Below are positions 43,489-52,012 of a stretch of DNA of 52,391 nucleotides, piece after piece. Numbering within the stretch: the stretch's first letter is position 1; the number at the start of each line of letters is the position of its first letter. The notes under the pieces were generated by a model. The model had not been told where the DNA came from. It did not search any database and saw only the letters and a program-made list of their open reading frames with translations. Origin of the DNA: Flavobacteriales bacterium (lineage in GTDB: Bacteria; Bacteroidota; Bacteroidia; Flavobacteriales_D; Crocinitomicaceae); contig CANITF010000020.1 in the NCBI GenBank assembly GCA_947470515.1, positions 1 through 52,391 of the forward strand, written 5' to 3'. The translations under genes and the position numbers were made by a program.

Positions 43489-43496
43489 TATATTTG
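43489..43496 (+). promoter_or_regulatory. -7 box for the PagL-like gene
   Basis: TATATTTG fits TAnnTTTG and lies 15 nt before the ATG at 43512. It overlaps a TTG at 43494 that is therefore an unlikely start. Confidence 0.45.
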
Positions 43497-43511
43497 ACTA
43501 CAGTATTAACC

Positions 43512-44621
43512 ATGAACTTTAAAACCATTAAAATTATCTGTTTGCTTTTCTGCTTGACTACATTTTATGTGGCAAATTCGCAATCAAAATTCACAGATAA
43601 TTTATCCATGCGGCTAGATGCGCATTATGGATTTATATTGCCCGAATACAGTAATTTCAATCTTCTCATCAATAAACCATCATCGGGTTTTGAATTTAGT
43701 CTAGAGAAGAAAACAACAGGTAAAACTTTTTGGGAACAGGTTTATAAATATCCAGAATTTGGGTTTTCTTTTTTCTTTATTACGCTTGGAAATAAAGATG
43801 TTTTAGGAAATGAATTGGCTATTTATCCTTATGTTAAAACATTTTTAATCCGCAAGAAGCGTTTTCAACTCTCCAATCAATTTGGTTTAGGTGCGGGTTA
43901 CGCTACCAAACGATTTGATTTAGAAACAAACTACCAACAAATTGCAATTGGTTCCAAATTGAATGTCCATTTCAACTACAAATTGGGTACACAATTTAAA
44001 TTGACGAATCGTTTATTATTAAATGTAGGAATTTCTTTTAGCCATTTTTCAAATGCAAATATGTCGGAACCAAATTTGGGAATCAATCTGGTAACAGGTT
44101 TTGCTGGTTTGAATTACGCGTTGAGTGAACCAAATAAATTCTCAACAATTGAAATTCCTCAACATCAACCAAAACACGAATTTGCACTCATATACGCCGC
44201 AGGTGGTAAACATACACGTGCACTTCAATCAACGGTTTATTTCACTTCCTCTCTTTCAGCCGAATATAAATTTCACTGGAAACGTAAATTTCATTTTGGT
44301 GGAGGACTAGATTTGTTTTATGATTCATCCACAAAAGTAGAAATGGGACAGGATAACCCCGATTATAAATCCATTTATGATTTCAGGACAGGCTTTCATA
44401 TTTCTCAAGAGTTTGTATACGATCGGTTTAGTTTCATTTTACAAGAAGGAATTTATGTTGGTTTGGTTGATCGAGTAGATAAAAGTGTGATGTACAACCG
44501 TGCAATTTTGCGTTGGAAGTTCAGTGATCGCTTTTTAATCAGCGTTTCAATGAAATCCCATTTGCACATTTTAGATTACCCTGAATTAGGATTTGGATAT
44601 TATTTTATCAAAAAGAAATGA
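43512..44621 (+). CDS. PagL-like lipid A deacylase / acyloxyacyl hydrolase family
   Basis: The 369-residue protein has a signal peptide (MNFKTIKIICLLFCLTTFYVANSQ) and a beta-barrel-like pattern of alternating strands. In the first half is the PagL active-site block: a strand LLLNVGISFSHFSNANMSEPNLGINLVTG in which His-x-Ser (HFS) and the following Asn-Ala match the PagL H-x-S-N-A signature. PagL removes an acyl chain from lipid A in the outer membrane. The second half (about 230-369) looks like a further strand-rich region, so it is about twice the length of PagL, as in many Bacteroidota homologues. It overlaps the following lipoprotein gene as ATGA. Confidence 0.72.
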   Translation: MNFKTIKIICLLFCLTTFYVANSQSKFTDNLSMRLDAHYGFILPEYSNFNLLINKPSSGFEFSLEKKTTGKTFWEQVYKYPEFGFSFFFITLGNKDVLGNELAIYPYVKTFLIRKKRFQLSNQFGLGAGYATKRFDLETNYQQIAIGSKLNVHFNYKLGTQFKLTNRLLLNVGISFSHFSNANMSEPNLGINLVTGFAGLNYALSEPNKFSTIEIPQHQPKHEFALIYAAGGKHTRALQSTVYFTSSLSAEYKFHWKRKFHFGGGLDLFYDSSTKVEMGQDNPDYKSIYDFRTGFHISQEFVYDRFSFILQEGIYVGLVDRVDKSVMYNRAILRWKFSDRFLISVSMKSHLHILDYPELGFGYYFIKKK

Positions 44622-45334
44622 AATTATTTGTCTATATCGCTCTGTTAATAGCATTTATTGGAATTAATTCTTGTGAAAAATCAATGGATTCTGCTATCAT
44701 TGAAAAATCGTTGGAAGAATTTGACACAGTAACATTTAATAGCTCCTTTGAAGTGTTTTTAATTCAAGGAACCGAGAATAAAATTAAAATTGAAGGAGCA
44801 GAACGAATCATTGACAATATTGATTTCACAATTAAAAACAGCACCTTAACGCTGGAAAATTCATTCAAACATGGTTGGCTTCATCCATCAAAAAACAAAG
44901 TCAAGGTTTATTTAACTGTTAACCAATTAAGTCGAATCAATGCGAATGAAACGTGCAAAATTCAATCTGTCAACACGCTTATAGGAACGGAAATTGGTTT
45001 AGTATTTACAAGTAAACTGAACGAAGCGACACTAGATTTAAATTGTAACACGTTCTATTATTGGAACAATTTTCCTTGTGGTGGAAAGGTAACTTTATCT
45101 GGAAACACCAACGAATTAAAAATTTGGAATGTTGCTTTAATGGCAATCGATGCTCAAAATCTTGTTTCAAACTATGTTCTGATAAACAATGCCTCTAAAG
45201 GTGATTGTAAAATCACTTGTCTTCAAACATTAGATTACTCAATTACAGGTGAAGGAAATATTTATGTTAGTGGTAATCCATCTACTATCATCAAAACTGA
45301 AGAAAGTTCTACTGGAAAATTAATCTTACAATAA
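44618..45334 (+). CDS. GIN-domain (DUF2807-type) lipoprotein
   Basis: The 238-residue lipoprotein (lipobox IGINSC, Cys about residue 19) has the pattern of head-GIN domains: SFEVFLIQGTENKIKIEGAERIIDNIDFTIKNSTLTLEN, then KVKVYLTVNQLSRINANETCKIQSV, followed by regular short beta turns such as LSGNTNELKIWNV and ITGEGNIYVSGNPSTIIKTEESSTG. Such domains form beta-helical surfaces of unknown function, often suggested to be adhesive. It is translationally coupled to the PagL-like gene. Confidence 0.78.
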   Translation: MKLFVYIALLIAFIGINSCEKSMDSAIIEKSLEEFDTVTFNSSFEVFLIQGTENKIKIEGAERIIDNIDFTIKNSTLTLENSFKHGWLHPSKNKVKVYLTVNQLSRINANETCKIQSVNTLIGTEIGLVFTSKLNEATLDLNCNTFYYWNNFPCGGKVTLSGNTNELKIWNVALMAIDAQNLVSNYVLINNASKGDCKITCLQTLDYSITGEGNIYVSGNPSTIIKTEESSTGKLILQ

Positions 45335-45335
45335 A

Positions 45336-45480
45336 ATGATCAGCATTGCAACAACTATTGAAGAGTAAATGAATCAACTTCCTGAAGACCGAATTGAATT
45401 CATGGAAACGTTGAGAAACGTAATTAAAGAAAATTTACCTGCTTGCTGGTTTTCAAGAAGAAATGAAAACTAAACGATGA
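45336..45480 (+). pseudogene. Decayed DUF1801-family gene
   Basis: Starting at the ATG at 45336, the sequence reads MISIATTIEE, then TAA (45366-45368), then MNQLPEDRIEFMETLRNVIKENLP in the same frame. A 4-nt tandem duplication of TGCT at 45440-45447 then shifts the frame. Skipping it gives AGFQEEMKTKR and stop at 45478-45480. The run VDEYI..LPEDR..LE.LR..I.ENLP.GFEE is the start of DUF1801 proteins, so a nonsense codon and a frameshift have broken the gene, and only the N-terminal quarter remains. Homology is by recognition and needs a search to confirm. Confidence 0.6.
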
Positions 45481-45486
45481 TTTTTT

Positions 45487-45525
45487 CATAGGTAATCCGC
45501 CTATGTTTTCTATGTGCCTATGTGG
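45487..45525. repeat. CTATG-type palindrome and direct repeats
   Basis: CATAGG (45487-45492) pairs with CCTATG (45500-45505); two more (C)CTATG units follow at 45510-45514 and 45517-45522 in the phrase CTATGTGCCTATGTGGTT, a common intergenic phrase in Bacteroidota. It lies between the pseudogene and the end of lgt and could terminate both sides. Confidence 0.5.
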
Positions 45526-45531
45526 TTCAAT

Positions 45532-46368
45532 TTAAGCTAACTCTTTTTTCGTCAACCCTTTCCAAACCAAATAAATTCCAACTAAAACAAGTGGTATACT
45601 AAGAATTTGCCCTGTATTGATAGGTAAATTAAAATCACGAGCTGTTTGACCCAACTTTAAGAATTCAATAAAGAAGCGGGAACCAAAGATGAAAATCAGA
45701 AAGGTACCGAAAATGACACCTGGTTTGTTCCAAAGGTCTTTTTTCCAATACATAAACATCAATATTCCAAAAGCGATTAAATAACAAATTGCTTCATACA
45801 ACTGAGTTGGATGTCTTGGAGTATGAGTTTCTTCATCATAACGCGAAAAAATAAATGCCCAAGGCACAGTTGTTGGATCACCAACAATCTCATGATTTAC
45901 CAAATTTCCTAAACGAATAAACATTGCTGCAATAGCGATAGGCGCTGAAATAATATCCAAAATCCATAAGAATGGTTTGTGAACGACTTTTTTAGAATAA
46001 AAGAACAACATAACTAACAACATCACTGCCGCTCCATGACTCGCTAATCCACCTTCCCAAATTTTTATGATATCACCAGGATGAGAAAAATATCCTGGAT
46101 CCAAAACAACTCCTTCAGCATCGAGAGTATCCCAATATGGACCATAAAAGAAAACGTGTCCAAGTCGAGCCCCGATAATTGTTCCGGCTACTACATATAA
46201 AACTAGTTTATCAAGCTCTTTTTCTCCAATCCCCTCTTTTTTGAACATTTTTTTCACAAGGAAATATCCCATTATAAGGCCAGAAACGAATAGCAAACCA
46301 TATAAATTTGGTGTTTTCCACCCATCAATCAATTCAGAACTCATGTCCCAGTTTATTACACCTATCAT
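45532..46368 (-). CDS. lgt: Prolipoprotein diacylglyceryl transferase
   Basis: Lgt transfers a diacylglyceryl group to the lipobox Cys of prelipoproteins at the inner membrane. The 278-residue polytopic protein has the characteristic blocks: YGLLFVSGLIMGYFL, GARLGHVFFY, WEGGLASHGAA (conserved HG), IRLGNLVNHEIVGDPTTVPWAFIF (Arg/Asn/Glu) and PRHPTQLYEA. It is encoded in an ATGA overlap with trhO upstream. Several lipoproteins encoded in this window are its likely substrates. Confidence 0.95.
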   Translation of the reverse strand: MIGVINWDMSSELIDGWKTPNLYGLLFVSGLIMGYFLVKKMFKKEGIGEKELDKLVLYVVAGTIIGARLGHVFFYGPYWDTLDAEGVVLDPGYFSHPGDIIKIWEGGLASHGAAVMLLVMLFFYSKKVVHKPFLWILDIISAPIAIAAMFIRLGNLVNHEIVGDPTTVPWAFIFSRYDEETHTPRHPTQLYEAICYLIAFGILMFMYWKKDLWNKPGVIFGTFLIFIFGSRFFIEFLKLGQTARDFNLPINTGQILSIPLVLVGIYLVWKGLTKKELA

Positions 46369-47447
46369 TTTGTTTTATTTGGTTCGAATAAAGATAATGG
46401 TTTTTCCGTATTGGATTGAAAAGGTAATTTCTCTGAACGACCTTTTTTAAATATTTTATTACTTACTTCTTTTCCTTTTCTCAATTCTTTTTGAACATCT
46501 AATGGCAATTGAATTGTTTCAAAACATTCTTGCGAGCAGCAAGCTTCCATTTTTTGTCGGCAACTATCACATTGAATAAAAAGTAAATGACACGCCTCAT
46601 TGGCACAGTTATTATGCGTGTCTGCAGGTGAACCACATTGATGACAGACAGAAACAATATCTTCAGAAATTCGTTCGCCTCTGCGTTCATCAAAAACGAA
46701 ATTTTTTCCGATGAATTTATTTTCAATCCCAGCAACTTTACAATCATTGGCATATTTGATGATTCCACCTTCTAACTGATGAACGTTCTTGAACCCTCTG
46801 TGTTTGAACCACGCACTCGCCTTTTCACAGCGAATTCCTCCAGTACAATACATCACCAAATTTTTATCTTGATGTCCTTTCAAATATTCTTCTTCGATAA
46901 ATGGTAATGATTCCCGAAACGTATCTACATCTGGTAAAATTGCACCTTTAAAATGTCCCACTTCCGATTCATAATGATTTCTGAAATCAATCAAAATGGT
47001 ATTTGGATCATCCGTTAATTGATTGAATTCCTGCGCTAATAAATGTTTTCCAGTATTGGTGACATCAAACGTCTCATCCATTAATCCATCAGCAAGAATT
47101 TTGTCTCTCACTTTAATTTTTAATTTCAAAAACGCAAATTCAGCCTCTGATTCATCAACAGCAATATTTAATCGAATATCTTTAAGAAAATCGATTTCAT
47201 TGAGTTCATTTCGGAATTGATCCAATTGATGCAAAGGAACAGCTATTTGCGCATTAATACCTTCTTTTGCGACGTATGTTCGACCTACAACATCAATGTT
47301 TGACCACATTTGAAATAAGTGATCTCTGAATAAACGAGGATTTTCGATTTTAGCATACTGATAAAAGGAAATCGTTACGAATTTGTAACCACTCTCTTTC
47401 CATTTTGCTTCTAATTCCTCTTTACTTAATGTATTCCACAGTTGCAT
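46365..47447 (-). CDS. trhO: tRNA uridine-34 hydroxylase, rhodanese-like
   Basis: TrhO (YceA) hydroxylates U34 of tRNAs to give 5-hydroxyuridine. The 360-residue protein has an N-terminal acylphosphatase-like region (QLWNTLSKEELEAKWKE, VGRTYVAKEGINAQIAVP), a rhodanese domain with the active-site loop MYCTGGIRCEKASAW (Cys persulfide carrier), and a C-terminal Cys-rich zinc-type extension (CHQCGSPADTHNNCANEACH, then CDSCRQKMEACCSQEC). The start at 47447 is preferred: a longer reading from 47495 would start upstream of the promoter box at 47476-47483, so that codon would not be transcribed. It overlaps lgt. Confidence 0.93.
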   Translation of the reverse strand: MQLWNTLSKEELEAKWKESGYKFVTISFYQYAKIENPRLFRDHLFQMWSNIDVVGRTYVAKEGINAQIAVPLHQLDQFRNELNEIDFLKDIRLNIAVDESEAEFAFLKLKIKVRDKILADGLMDETFDVTNTGKHLLAQEFNQLTDDPNTILIDFRNHYESEVGHFKGAILPDVDTFRESLPFIEEEYLKGHQDKNLVMYCTGGIRCEKASAWFKHRGFKNVHQLEGGIIKYANDCKVAGIENKFIGKNFVFDERRGERISEDIVSVCHQCGSPADTHNNCANEACHLLFIQCDSCRQKMEACCSQECFETIQLPLDVQKELRKGKEVSNKIFKKGRSEKLPFQSNTEKPLSLFEPNKTK

Positions 47448-47475
47448 GCTATGTTGTTTTAAATAAATAGTTTGG

Positions 47476-47483
47476 CAAAGATA
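47476..47483 (-). promoter_or_regulatory. -7 box for trhO-lgt
   Basis: On the minus strand TATCTTTG fits TAnnTTTG exactly, 28 nt before the ATG at 47447. It fixes the trhO start downstream of 47495. Confidence 0.5.
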
Positions 47484-47541
47484 TGAATTTGTCATTTATC
47501 AATGAGATTTAAAATAAGACTTTATGTGTATATTCGTCATT

Positions 47542-48138
47542 ATGAAAATTGTTAATCTTTTTTCCCTATTTTGTCTTTTCATACTGCTCACTGCTTGCCC
47601 TGGAAGTAATTATGAGAATGCGCAAAAGAAATTGGAGAAAAACAATATGGATTTACCTGACCCAATCAAACAGTATCATAATGGCATACATTATAAACTT
47701 TCAAACTTATTTGAGGAAGGGTATGACAAAGATTTCGTGATTAAAGATGATGCATCAACAAAGGTAATTTATGAATTGGGATTAAATTTCAGTGTCGAGG
47801 CATTTGATAAAAATGAAGCCAAAGTATTTCAATTTGCGTTTACTGATTCAGTTGATTTATTAAATGCAGTTCATGATCAATATATTCATAAACGTCAGAA
47901 TTCACTATTCGAACAATTCACATCCATTAAGAAACCTTTAGAAAAATCTGTAGGATTTGATGGAATCATTCAAACAATAGAGGGTAAAACCTATGAATTC
48001 GACAAGTCATCTACCTATTTGATGGCAACTGTTGAAATAGGAGACAATTACTATGTTTTCCAACTGATTGGTCTGAAAGAAAATATGGGATATTTGTACG
48101 ATGATTTTCTCGACATTCTAAATTCAATTGAAAAATGA
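47542..48138 (+). CDS. Lipoprotein of unknown function
   Basis: The 198-residue protein begins with a lipoprotein signal (MKIVNLFSLFCLFILLTAC; lipidated Cys about residue 19). The remainder (PDPIKQYHNGIHYKLSNLFEEG, FAFTDSVDLLNAVHDQYI, VGFDGIIQTIEG) is globular and carries no motif I recognise. The ATG at 47542 gives the signal peptide; one six codons earlier is less likely. A near-match box, TATATTCG, lies 5 nt upstream. It overlaps the Nudix gene as ATGA, so the two are made together. Confidence 0.78.
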   Translation: MKIVNLFSLFCLFILLTACPGSNYENAQKKLEKNNMDLPDPIKQYHNGIHYKLSNLFEEGYDKDFVIKDDASTKVIYELGLNFSVEAFDKNEAKVFQFAFTDSVDLLNAVHDQYIHKRQNSLFEQFTSIKKPLEKSVGFDGIIQTIEGKTYEFDKSSTYLMATVEIGDNYYVFQLIGLKENMGYLYDDFLDILNSIEK

Positions 48139-48776
48139 TCCAAGAGGATGATTTTTTAAAACAATTTAAAAAGGAACTTGCACATAATCTTCCTGGCGAA
48201 AGTGCACATCAAAAAATGGCACCATTAAACAGACCATTGTCGAGCTATGCTATTAAAGAAGCCACAAATATTCGCGAATCTGCCGTTGCGGTTATTCTTT
48301 TTCGAAAAAATGATGAAATACAGTGTGTTTTAACTCAGCGACAAGAATATGAGGGTAATCACAGTGGGCAAATTAGTTTTCCAGGCGGTAAAAAAGATGA
48401 ATCAGATTCACATTTAGAAGAAACTGCTCGCAGGGAATGTTTTGAGGAAATTGGAATTCCTAGATCAATTGGTTTATTACTTGGACGGTTGACAGATGTT
48501 TATATCCCCGTTAGTGGATTTAAAGTAAGCCCATTCGTCTATTTTCATTATAAATTACCTGAATTAACACGAAACGAGCGTGAAGTTGCAGAAATTATAG
48601 ATTTCCCCTTATTCGATTTAAAAAAGGAGGCAATTATTTCACAAATGGAAATAACACTTCCCAATGGAAATATATTGAAAAAGGTGCCTTATTTCAATAT
48701 ATCAGATAAACAGGTTTGGGGCGCAACAGCCTTAATTCTTAGTGAAATAAAAGAAATTTTACGTTCGATAGGTTAA
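48135..48776 (+). CDS. Nudix hydrolase, CoA pyrophosphatase type
   Basis: The 213-residue protein contains an intact Nudix box: GGKKDESDSHLEETARRECFEEIG (in two overlapping pieces GGKKDESDSHLEET and ARRECFEEIG), with the metal-binding REcfEE. The preceding LTQRQEYEGNHSGQISFPGG is the sequence typical of CoA diphosphatases (NudL/YeaB), which split CoA into phosphopantetheine and 3',5'-ADP. The preceding region MIQEDDFLKQFKKEL matches the usual N-terminal helix. It converges with and overlaps the DUF5723 gene end by 4 nt. Confidence 0.9.
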   Translation: MIQEDDFLKQFKKELAHNLPGESAHQKMAPLNRPLSSYAIKEATNIRESAVAVILFRKNDEIQCVLTQRQEYEGNHSGQISFPGGKKDESDSHLEETARRECFEEIGIPRSIGLLLGRLTDVYIPVSGFKVSPFVYFHYKLPELTRNEREVAEIIDFPLFDLKKEAIISQMEITLPNGNILKKVPYFNISDKQVWGATALILSEIKEILRSIG

Positions 48777-50266
48777 AATCTAAATCTTGCGAACCCAAAT
48801 GCGGCTGAAATACTATTTGAATTTTTACTGAAAAAAGAAATTGCATCATATGATGAAATTCCAATTTCATAAGCCCCATCTTTAAAAATGAAATTAATAC
48901 CAACAGGGATATTATTTTTATAGATTCCACCACCAAAGTATCCAGCGCTCAGTACAATAAATTTAATTCGTATTTCGCCTCCAACTGATACCACTGGGTT
49001 TGCAATACTTCCAGGATTATCGTTATTTAAAGGTGCAACAAAATCAAACCCTAACTTAACTACTTTTCCAAAATCCATACTCGCTCCAAAACGAAAATCA
49101 GCCGCGTTTTTTAACACATACTTTTCTTCACCCTGTAATTTAAATAAGCCCCCATCATTCAATAACTTATTGACCGATTGGGAAATGTTGTAATCAGATA
49201 AACCATTAATTGAAACGTTTGTAAGTAGCGTGTCACTGGCTTTATAAACGTTACGCGAATATGTAACGCTTCCAATATTATTAACTGCGGCAGCAATTTT
49301 TAGTTTATTGAAAAATATGGCACTTGCAGAAAGATCTATTCCATATCCACTTCCAACAATTTTAGGCAAAAGCTTTCCTCGTTCAATAAAAGTTGAAGGA
49401 TTAACAGATGCAACACTTCCATAATCAATATTAAAATTCGGGCTAATTGAAGAATACATATATAGCTCACCATCTTTAGATTCCATGTTAAACATCGCCA
49501 TTGATTGAATAAATCGACCACCAATACCGCCGTATAACATAAATACAGAATCTTTACCTAAAATTTTTCTTCCATACCCAAAGTTGTAAAACCTGTTCCA
49601 AACTGATCTAATTTCAGAACCGTTCGTTATTTCAGATAATCTTAATGGAATAGAAGCGGTGCCTAGAATAGCGCTATTCAACGTGTCAGCAGATAAATTA
49701 GCTGAATTTGCAATTACTGAAGTGTCACCAGCAATAACAATTGTTAACGAATCAAAATAATTTGACACTTTACCTTTAAATATTAAATCAGCAACTTGAT
49801 TATTAAATTTTGAATACCATTGATAGTTTTCGCGCACGTTGAAAGCAATTCCACCGAATTTTTCATTTTGAAAAGCAAAACCTCCCCAATTGTAATTTAC
49901 GAACATCGATATTTTTGATCCCGCATAATCAGCAGCCGCCATTTGCTGCGCATTCCAATCAATAGAATCTGTTTGACTGTTTGTGATTTCACCTTTAACC
50001 GCTTTATAAAAATTCTTAAGCTTATCAGAGGACAAAGAATCTGAATAAATTCCAAATCCAAATTCGGACATACCGACAGTTATTTTTTTATCCTTGTATC
50101 CTGTTCCCCAGCCTAAAGCTGAAGAATTAACACCTAACGAGTGATAATCATTTACAAAAGTTGTTGCGACACCTTTTCCAACTTCAGGATAAGCGATACT
50201 CTGAGTTTGAGAAAATACGTTAATTGAAATTATAGAAAATGTAAGAAAAAGTAATTGTAGTTTCAT
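48773..50266 (-). CDS. DUF5723-type outer membrane beta-barrel protein
   Basis: The 497-residue protein has a signal peptide (MKLQLLFLTFSIISINVFSQ) and a strand-rich body consistent with an outer membrane barrel of the DUF5723 type in Bacteroidota: the N-terminal NSSALGWGTGYKDKKITVGMSEFGFGIYSDSL, aromatic-girdle strands such as SKISMFVNYNWGGFAFQ and FRFGASMDFGKVVKLGFDF, and the end SISAAFGFARFRF with a terminal Phe. Function is not known. No promoter box closer than a two-mismatch TATCTTCA was found. Confidence 0.7.
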   Translation of the reverse strand: MKLQLLFLTFSIISINVFSQTQSIAYPEVGKGVATTFVNDYHSLGVNSSALGWGTGYKDKKITVGMSEFGFGIYSDSLSSDKLKNFYKAVKGEITNSQTDSIDWNAQQMAAADYAGSKISMFVNYNWGGFAFQNEKFGGIAFNVRENYQWYSKFNNQVADLIFKGKVSNYFDSLTIVIAGDTSVIANSANLSADTLNSAILGTASIPLRLSEITNGSEIRSVWNRFYNFGYGRKILGKDSVFMLYGGIGGRFIQSMAMFNMESKDGELYMYSSISPNFNIDYGSVASVNPSTFIERGKLLPKIVGSGYGIDLSASAIFFNKLKIAAAVNNIGSVTYSRNVYKASDTLLTNVSINGLSDYNISQSVNKLLNDGGLFKLQGEEKYVLKNAADFRFGASMDFGKVVKLGFDFVAPLNNDNPGSIANPVVSVGGEIRIKFIVLSAGYFGGGIYKNNIPVGINFIFKDGAYEIGISSYDAISFFSKNSNSISAAFGFARFRF

Positions 50267-50318
50267 ATGATGTTTTTAGTTGTCTATGGTGAAGATACAA
50301 AAAAGTATTTAAAATCAA

Positions 50319-50355
50319 AAAGAGGAACGAATTCTTATGGAATTTGTTCCTCTTT
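50319..50355. terminator. Terminator of the ZIP gene
   Basis: A 16-bp stem with one G-T pair (50319-50334 with 50340-50355, core AAAGAGGAACGAATTC) and a 5-nt loop. It lies 138 nt past the ZIP stop and 53 nt before the DUF5723 start, both on minus. The stretch 50356-50492 shows no gene. Confidence 0.7.
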
Positions 50356-50492
50356 CACCTAAACCTTGCTAAAACTATAAAACCTAAAACAACAACTATG
50401 AAATGCTGTTTTGATGGCACAAAAATACATGCTTTTTTTAGATTAACAAGCATTAAATATGAAATTAATGTTAAATTTTCAAATACTTTAGT

Positions 50493-51317
50493 TTATCCCA
50501 GAGCAACATCTAAAATCATCATCACTAAAAAACCTCCAATAAATCCTAAAACGGCTACGTCTGTATATTTATCGCGTTGTGTTTCTGGAATTACTTCTTC
50601 AACAACAACAAAAATCATAGCACCAGCAGCAAAGGCTAATGCGAAAGGTAAAATTGGTTGCATATAAATTACCGCTACTGCACCAATAACACCAGCTACT
50701 GGTTCAACAATAGCAGATAATTGTCCGTAAAAAAAACTTTTTCTTCGACTAATTCCAACTCTTCGTAAAGGCATGGCCACTGCAAATCCTTCTGGAAAAT
50801 TCTGAATTCCGATTCCGATTGCTAATGCTATAGCTCCACCAATGGTTGCCCCATCCATTCCAGATGCTGCTGCTCCAAACAATACACCAACTGCAAGTCC
50901 TTCAGGAATATTATGGAGTGTAATAGCCAGCACTAATAAAATGGATTTATGCATTTGCGTTTTAACGCCTTCTTTTTCGTCTTCTTTGAAATTAATATGT
51001 AAATGAGGAAGTTTTTTATCCAGAAAAAACAAGAAAATCGCTCCTAAAAAGAAACCGACTGCTGCTGGCATCCATGGCATTGAAGGATACATTTTCTCTG
51101 ACATTTCAATTGCTGGATTCAACAAAGACCAAAAACTTGCTGCAACCATTACGCCACCGGTAAAACCTAACATTCCATCAAGCCAACCTCTGTGCATGGA
51201 TTTAAAGAAAAAAACCAAAGAAGCTCCAGCTGCAGTTACCAACCAAGTGAAGGTTGTTGCAATTAAAGCAGCTAAAACTGGATCCATTCCCGTAAAAAAT
51301 TGCTCTAATGTTTTCAT
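50493..51317 (-). CDS. ZIP-family divalent metal transporter
   Basis: The 274-residue polytopic protein has eight hydrophobic segments. The metal-binding helices are intact: ITLHNIPEGLAVGVLFG (HNIPEG motif, helix 4) and IGIQNFPEGFAVAMPL (QNFPEG, helix 5), the latter having Gln where other ZIPs carry His/Glu. A His-rich loop (PHLHINFKEDEKEG) sits between helices 3 and 4. It imports zinc or another divalent ion. The start at 51317 is chosen because the upstream TTG at 51344 lies within the promoter box. Confidence 0.93.
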   Translation of the reverse strand: MKTLEQFFTGMDPVLAALIATTFTWLVTAAGASLVFFFKSMHRGWLDGMLGFTGGVMVAASFWSLLNPAIEMSEKMYPSMPWMPAAVGFFLGAIFLFFLDKKLPHLHINFKEDEKEGVKTQMHKSILLVLAITLHNIPEGLAVGVLFGAAASGMDGATIGGAIALAIGIGIQNFPEGFAVAMPLRRVGISRRKSFFYGQLSAIVEPVAGVIGAVAVIYMQPILPFALAFAAGAMIFVVVEEVIPETQRDKYTDVAVLGFIGGFLVMMILDVALG

Positions 51318-51341
51318 TTTTTTCTTTTTTATTTTATGTCC

Positions 51342-51349
51342 CAAAGATA
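51342..51349 (-). promoter_or_regulatory. -7 box for the ZIP gene
   Basis: On the minus strand TATCTTTG fits TAnnTTTG, 24 nt before the ATG at 51317. Confidence 0.5.
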
Positions 51350-51407
51350 ATAAACTCCTTGAATTTGAAATTCATAATTCAATATTCGCAATTCATAATT
51401 TATATAG

Positions 51408-51415
51408 TATCTTTG
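51408..51415 (+). promoter_or_regulatory. -7 box for ndk
   Basis: TATCTTTG fits TAnnTTTG, 31 nt before the ndk ATG. TTCG at 51385-51388, 19 nt upstream, is a one-mismatch -33 element. Confidence 0.55.
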
Positions 51416-51446
51416 CTCCCAAATTTTAGAAAATAAACACACACAA

Positions 51447-51866
51447 ATGGCAACAAACAGAACTTTCACGATGTTGAAGCCTGATGCAATCGAAAATGGT
51501 TACACAGGAAAAATCCTTGATATGATTATCGCAGCAGGATTTGAAATTAAAGCAATGAAATTAACACGTTTAACTACAGAACAAGCGCAAGAATTTTATG
51601 CAGTTCACGCTGAAAGACCTTTCTATGGTGAGCTTGTTGAATATATGACTTCTGGACCAATTATCGCCGCTATTCTTGAAAAAGATAATGCTGTTGCAGA
51701 TTTTAGAACTTTAATTGGAGCAACTGATCCAGCTGAAGCTGCAGAAGGTACTATTCGCAAATATTATGCTGAATCTAAAGGACGTAATGCTTGTCATGGA
51801 TCAGATTCAGATGAAAATGCAGAAATTGAAGGGGAATTTCATTTTTCAGCTAACGAAATAATGTAA
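51447..51866 (+). CDS. ndk: Nucleoside diphosphate kinase
   Basis: Ndk passes phosphate between nucleoside di- and triphosphates through a phospho-His. The 139-residue length is normal. Recognisable are [20 protein letters not shown] at the N terminus, [35 protein letters not shown] and the active-site [15 protein letters not shown], in which the His carries phosphate. A Cys replaces the more usual Val before that His. It has its own promoter and terminator. Confidence 0.96.
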   Translation: MATNRTFTMLKPDAIENGYTGKILDMIIAAGFEIKAMKLTRLTTEQAQEFYAVHAERPFYGELVEYMTSGPIIAAILEKDNAVADFRTLIGATDPAEAAEGTIRKYYAESKGRNACHGSDSDENAEIEGEFHFSANEIM

Positions 51867-51887
51867 TCCTTTTATTAATATACATTG

Positions 51888-51913
51888 AAAAGCTGCTCAT
51901 TAGAGCAGCTTTT
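51888..51913. terminator. Terminator of ndk
   Basis: A perfect 11-bp stem AAAAGCTGCTC/GAGCAGCTTTT (51888-51898 with 51903-51913) with an ATTA loop and a T-run to 51916. Confidence 0.88.
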
Positions 51914-51988
51914 TTTATGCATTTTAAATTGGTACTAAATCGTCGAATAAATCCTCAAATTTGGTTCATTTTTAAACAAACTATTTAC

Positions 51989-51996
51989 TAACTTTG
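51989..51996 (+). promoter_or_regulatory. -7 box for pepT
   Basis: TAACTTTG fits TAnnTTTG, 16 nt before the pepT ATG. TTTG at 51960-51963 is a possible -33, though 25 nt away is long. Confidence 0.5.
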
Positions 51997-52012
51997 AGGT
52001 CAAAGTAAAATT

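Noticed and set aside
50344-50667. 107-residue plus-strand frame over the ZIP gene end
   Set aside because: Most of it is antisense to the ZIP coding region and the rest lies over the terminator.
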